Source: Methanomicrobium mobile BP (GTDB lineage Archaea > Halobacteriota > Methanomicrobia > Methanomicrobiales > Methanomicrobiaceae). Taken from it: a stretch of 64,000 nt of DNA. The stretch lies in NCBI RefSeq assembly GCF_000711215.1, contig NZ_JOMF01000004.1, positions 62,001 to 126,000 of the forward strand. The letters are read 5' to 3'. Positions 61,321-64,000 of this stretch are shown piece by piece. The notes under the pieces were generated by a model. That model was not told where the DNA came from. It did not search any database and was given only the letters and a program-made list of their open reading frames with translations. Both the position numbers and the translations under genes were made by a program. Positions within the stretch are counted from its first letter, which is position 1. Each line of letters opens with the position of its first letter.

Positions 61321-62991
61321 TTACTCGTCGCAGCAGTGCGAAGCGTCATGGCAGTGACATTCGCATTCGGGGTCATCGCATTCCTCGCCGCCGCAGGTGC
61401 ATTCCGTCGGTTCAATCTCCCATCTGACGGCGGTAAACATCGGACCGCGGACATCTATCTTCTTGTTGTTGTCGGTGATATAGCGCATTGCCCACGGCGC
61501 AATCCTGAGGTTAATCTCGGAGGGCACCTTAATCATCTTGAAATCGACGCTTCCGTTCTCGCCGTAGAAGACCGCCTCTTCTATCTTTGCGGCGGCGAGG
61601 TTTGCGGCGGCGTCAATGAACGAGATCTGCGCATTTACTCCCTTATCGCGCTGTTTCTTGTAACTCGGAGTGTCGGGAAGACCCAGGATCTTGCCTTCGG
61701 AGACGAAGACGTCGTTCAATGCCGCGGGTCCGAGAAGTTTCGAGTTCTCCTCGTCCTCATAGACATAGGCTTTGACGCGGCATCCGAAGCCCATATCGAC
61801 GTCGCAGGCGAGGAACTCACAGGGACTCGGCGCATCGAAATGCTCGCGGGCGGTCTTTGCGATAGCTGCGGCAATATCGACTCCGATCTGAGTTCTGGGC
61901 TCTTCCTTGAGCGAAACGGCGCGGGCGAGCTCGAGGTCGGAGAAGGTCTGCGGGAAGAACTGCGGATGGGTCATGGCGCGGACGTCTTCGGCGCCGTATT
62001 CTATCATCGCAAGGCGCTCGACGCCCAGACCGAGGTTCATGACCGGGATCTCGACGCCGTATGCCGCAAGCGAATGCGGTGAGTACATGCCGAAGGTCGC
62101 GACCTCGACCCAGCCGTGCGTCGGGTGCTTGGCATAGACCTCGGTCTGCGTATCGGGGATATAGTATTTCGAGCGCTTGTCGTCGGGTCTGAACTCGAAG
62201 TCGGTGAATCCGAACGCCGAAAGGAGACCTGCGGCAACCGCTTTTCCGTCTTCGACGCTGACGCCCTCGCCGGCGATGATACACGATGCCGAGTGATAGG
62301 TCATGAGGCGTGTGGGTCCCTCCTCCTGTTCGCGGCGGAAACAGCGGTCTATGGCAAACATCCTTATCGGAAGCGGCATCTTGTCCCACATTGCGCCAAG
62401 CGACATGAACCAGCCCGAGGTCATGTGCGAGCGCAGGGTAATCCTCGAGGACTCGGGGACGAGCTCCTTAAACTCGGGGAAGACATCTTCGAGGATATTC
62501 ACGACGAGACCGTCGTCGGTGTTGAGTACGACGGCAAGCTCGTGCGTGAGTTCGTCGCCGTCGATCTCCGATTTCTTGTAGGCATGCAGGGTCTTTCTGA
62601 GGTTCTCTTCGGTCTCGGCATCGACGGGGTGACCGATAATCTTTGCAATGCCGTCGAGCTGCTTCTTTCCGATACCGACATTCGGGCGCGGAAGACCGCC
62701 GATATAGAAAACGCGGTCGAGAACGGCGGAAGCCTCGGGGCCGAACTGCTTGTAGACCTCGTTTTCGTCTATGAACACGGGCACGCGTGCCTCGTCGAAG
62801 CCCATCATCAGATATGCCTCGCGGAGTCTCTGAATGGTCTCCGCAACGGGGTGTTTCTTTGCGCGTCTGATAACGTTTCTCGGATACCTGTCCGCAACGG
62901 GGACGGTCTCCATTATCTCCGCGCCTTTGTGCCATGCCGCCTCAAAATCGGATTTGGCAAGATCTCTGAACTCTTTTGCACTGAATTTCAT
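61321..62991 (-). CDS. sepS: O-phosphoseryl-tRNA(Cys) synthetase (SepRS) with Cys-rich C-terminal tail
   Basis: A 556-residue class II synthetase that charges tRNA(Cys) with O-phosphoserine, later converted to Cys-tRNA by SepCys[22 protein letters not shown] opens it. The catalytic core has [43 protein letters not shown] and [16 protein letters not shown] (class II motif 3). The last 28 residues carry 8 cysteines and 3 histidines ([21 protein letters not shown]), an apparent metal-binding tail beyond the usual C-terminus. SepCysS is not in this window. Confidence 0.95.
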   Translation of the reverse strand: MKFSAKEFRDLAKSDFEAAWHKGAEIMETVPVADRYPRNVIRRAKKHPVAETIQRLREAYLMMGFDEARVPVFIDENEVYKQFGPEASAVLDRVFYIGGLPRPNVGIGKKQLDGIAKIIGHPVDAETEENLRKTLHAYKKSEIDGDELTHELAVVLNTDDGLVVNILEDVFPEFKELVPESSRITLRSHMTSGWFMSLGAMWDKMPLPIRMFAIDRCFRREQEEGPTRLMTYHSASCIIAGEGVSVEDGKAVAAGLLSAFGFTDFEFRPDDKRSKYYIPDTQTEVYAKHPTHGWVEVATFGMYSPHSLAAYGVEIPVMNLGLGVERLAMIEYGAEDVRAMTHPQFFPQTFSDLELARAVSLKEEPRTQIGVDIAAAIAKTAREHFDAPSPCEFLACDVDMGFGCRVKAYVYEDEENSKLLGPAALNDVFVSEGKILGLPDTPSYKKQRDKGVNAQISFIDAAANLAAAKIEEAVFYGENGSVDFKMIKVPSEINLRIAPWAMRYITDNNKKIDVRGPMFTAVRWEIEPTECTCGGEECDDPECECHCHDASHCCDE

Positions 62992-63069
62992 GTATATCGC
63001 CGCTGTTCTTCTGTATATGTTTTGGGAATAATGATATTTATGATATCTTTGCGGAAAGATGATAGATTA

Positions 63070-63111
63070 TTTGATGTGCATCGTTTGATGTGAATAATCT
63101 GATGCGAATCG
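63070..63111. repeat. 14-bp tandem repeat, 3 units
   Basis: TTTGATGTGCATCG, TTTGATGTGAATAA and TCTGATGCGAATCG follow each other in the spacer between sepS and taw1. Confidence 0.75.
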
Positions 63112-63119
63112 CACCCTGC

Positions 63120-64000
63120 TCAACGTCTTGCCATGCAGACGACGCGGGAGAGGGCGTTTTCGTCGATTATATCGTAATCGCAGTATTTCGCTATTTCCTC
63201 GGCAAAACCGCGGACATGCGAATGTTCGGGCATATTCTCCTGTTTCAGCCGTTTCCGGCTGTGACCCACGAACATGTAGCCCTTGACCTCGACAAAGTCG
63301 GCGCCGCTGTCCTGATAGATCTTCGCATAACCTTTCGGGTCGATATCGTTGTATCCCGCGACAACCGTCGTTCTGATTGCGCTGCGGCGGTCTTTGAGAA
63401 GTGAGAGGCTCTCAGCGATATTGTCCCAGAAATCCGATTCGGGGCGGCATATTTTCATGTAGGTCGCCGGGTCGGGCGCGTCCACCGAGATATAGGTCTG
63501 ATACGGGCGGCATCTTCGCAGGACATCGGGTCTTGTGCCGTTCGAGACGAGGAAGGTCGTGTATCCTTCGGCGTTCAGCATATCGATGAGTCTTGGCAGA
63601 TACTCATAGAGAGTCGGCTCTCCCGAGAGGGATATTGCCGCCATGTTCGGGGTGAGGGCTTCGTCCCAGCGCTCCTTCGTCGCCGTGCTCGTCGGCAGTA
63701 TCGGGTTATATCCCGCAAGGGACTTCTTCTGAAGTTTTTTTATCTTTGCAAGGATTGTTTCGGGGGGGCATTCCTCCTCTTCGCAGACGGCATACTCCAT
63801 GCATCTCCAGCAGAAGAGGCACCTCTGATTGCATTTGAGAGTCGGCGTAAACTGGACGCAGCGGTGGCTTGTAATGCCGTAAAACTGGTGCTTATAGCAC
63901 ATGTCGCCGCCCTGAAGCGAGCGCTTGTTCCACATGCACGGCTTTAGTGCCGCGGACGACTTATCCGAGAAAAAGAGATAGCCCTGTTTTTCAAGGGCTT
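63120..64000 (-). CDS. taw1: tRNA 4-demethylwyosine synthase (Taw1/TYW1), 5' end outside the window
   Basis: The visible 293 codons run past the right edge without a stop. The frame reads LEKQGYLFFSDKSSAALKPC before MWNKRSLQGGDMCYKHQFYG, the usual Taw1 start region, so the ATG at 63935 is internal. TLKCNQRCLFCWR is the radical SAM CxxxCxxC site; the first lysine region KPCMWNKRSL is typical of the family. The enzyme uses pyruvate to form the tricyclic ring of wyosine at G37 of tRNA(Phe). Only a few N-terminal residues are missing. Confidence 0.93.
   Translation of the reverse strand, partial: ALEKQGYLFFSDKSSAALKPCMWNKRSLQGGDMCYKHQFYGITSHRCVQFTPTLKCNQRCLFCWRCMEYAVCEEEECPPETILAKIKKLQKKSLAGYNPILPTSTATKERWDEALTPNMAAISLSGEPTLYEYLPRLIDMLNAEGYTTFLVSNGTRPDVLRRCRPYQTYISVDAPDPATYMKICRPESDFWDNIAESLSLLKDRRSAIRTTVVAGYNDIDPKGYAKIYQDSGADFVEVKGYMFVGHSRKRLKQENMPEHSHVRGFAEEIAKYCDYDIIDENALSRVVCMARR

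Overview
The window reads as a chromosomal segment of a euryarchaeal methanogen, most likely of the order Methanomicrobiales. Direct support: an archaeal EF-1alpha followed by an archaeal-type S10, O-phosphoseryl-tRNA synthetase (a methanogen hallmark), a 4-demethylwyosine synthase, a beta-ribofuranosylaminobenzene 5'-phosphate synthase (methanopterin pathway), a ferredoxin-fused small sulfite-reductase-like protein, archaeal type IV pilins, and TATA boxes about 20-35 bp upstream of many start codons that suggest leaderless transcripts. The order is inferred from protein resemblance only. No rRNA, tRNA, CRISPR array, insertion sequence or phage gene was recognised.

Layout. 1-5.1 kb: sulfite-reductase-like protein, a small Cys protein, then EF-1alpha, S10 and a GT39-like membrane protein. 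5.1-12.0 kb: leftward redox/detoxification genes with three ferredoxin-fused aldo/keto reductases, a flavodoxin-like reductase, and VOC, GyrI-like, GNAT/YoaP and LEA proteins. 12.3-16.0 kb: a bactofilin-like protein, a methyltransferase-like protein and a DEAD-box helicase. 16.0-25.4 kb: a bacterial-type ThrRS behind a striking 10-bp repeat, enolase, a secreted clostripain-like protease, a transglutaminase-like protein, an FAD-dependent oxidoreductase and a TerC/DUF475 protein. 26.2-33.4 kb: four two-gene pilin cassettes, with a convergent toxin/antitoxin pair between the first two. 33.7-45.6 kb: a metal-chelatase/transport block with CobN, a ChlI-like ATPase, a VWA protein, ABC exporter genes and a BtuFCD/FecBCD-type importer. 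45.7-49.5 kb: glycosyltransferase, pyridoxal kinase, DUF2148 protein, RFAP synthase. 49.6-58.7 kb: a leftward series that places UDP-GlcNAc synthesis (GlmM, two GlmU-like proteins, GlmS) downstream of SufBC and two metabolic genes. 59.0-64.0 kb: a Cys-rich small ORF, a radical SAM/HhH protein, a zinc-ribbon protein, SepRS with a Cys-rich tail, and the 3' part of taw1.

The most unusual feature is at sequence level. Many intergenic spacers carry degenerate tandem repeats with units of 9-24 bp, and several run across the stop codon of the preceding gene. Inside genes the same pattern appears as 9-bp (tripeptide) repeats that form Asn/Asp/Gly/Ser-rich insertions in otherwise conserved proteins. 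Two such insertions, in unrelated genes 2.9 kb apart, share most of their sequence. Other leads are a -1 frame junction between the ChlI-like and VWA genes, the repeat and hairpin region upstream of thrS, the shared leaders of the pilin cassettes, and the Cys-rich tail of SepRS.
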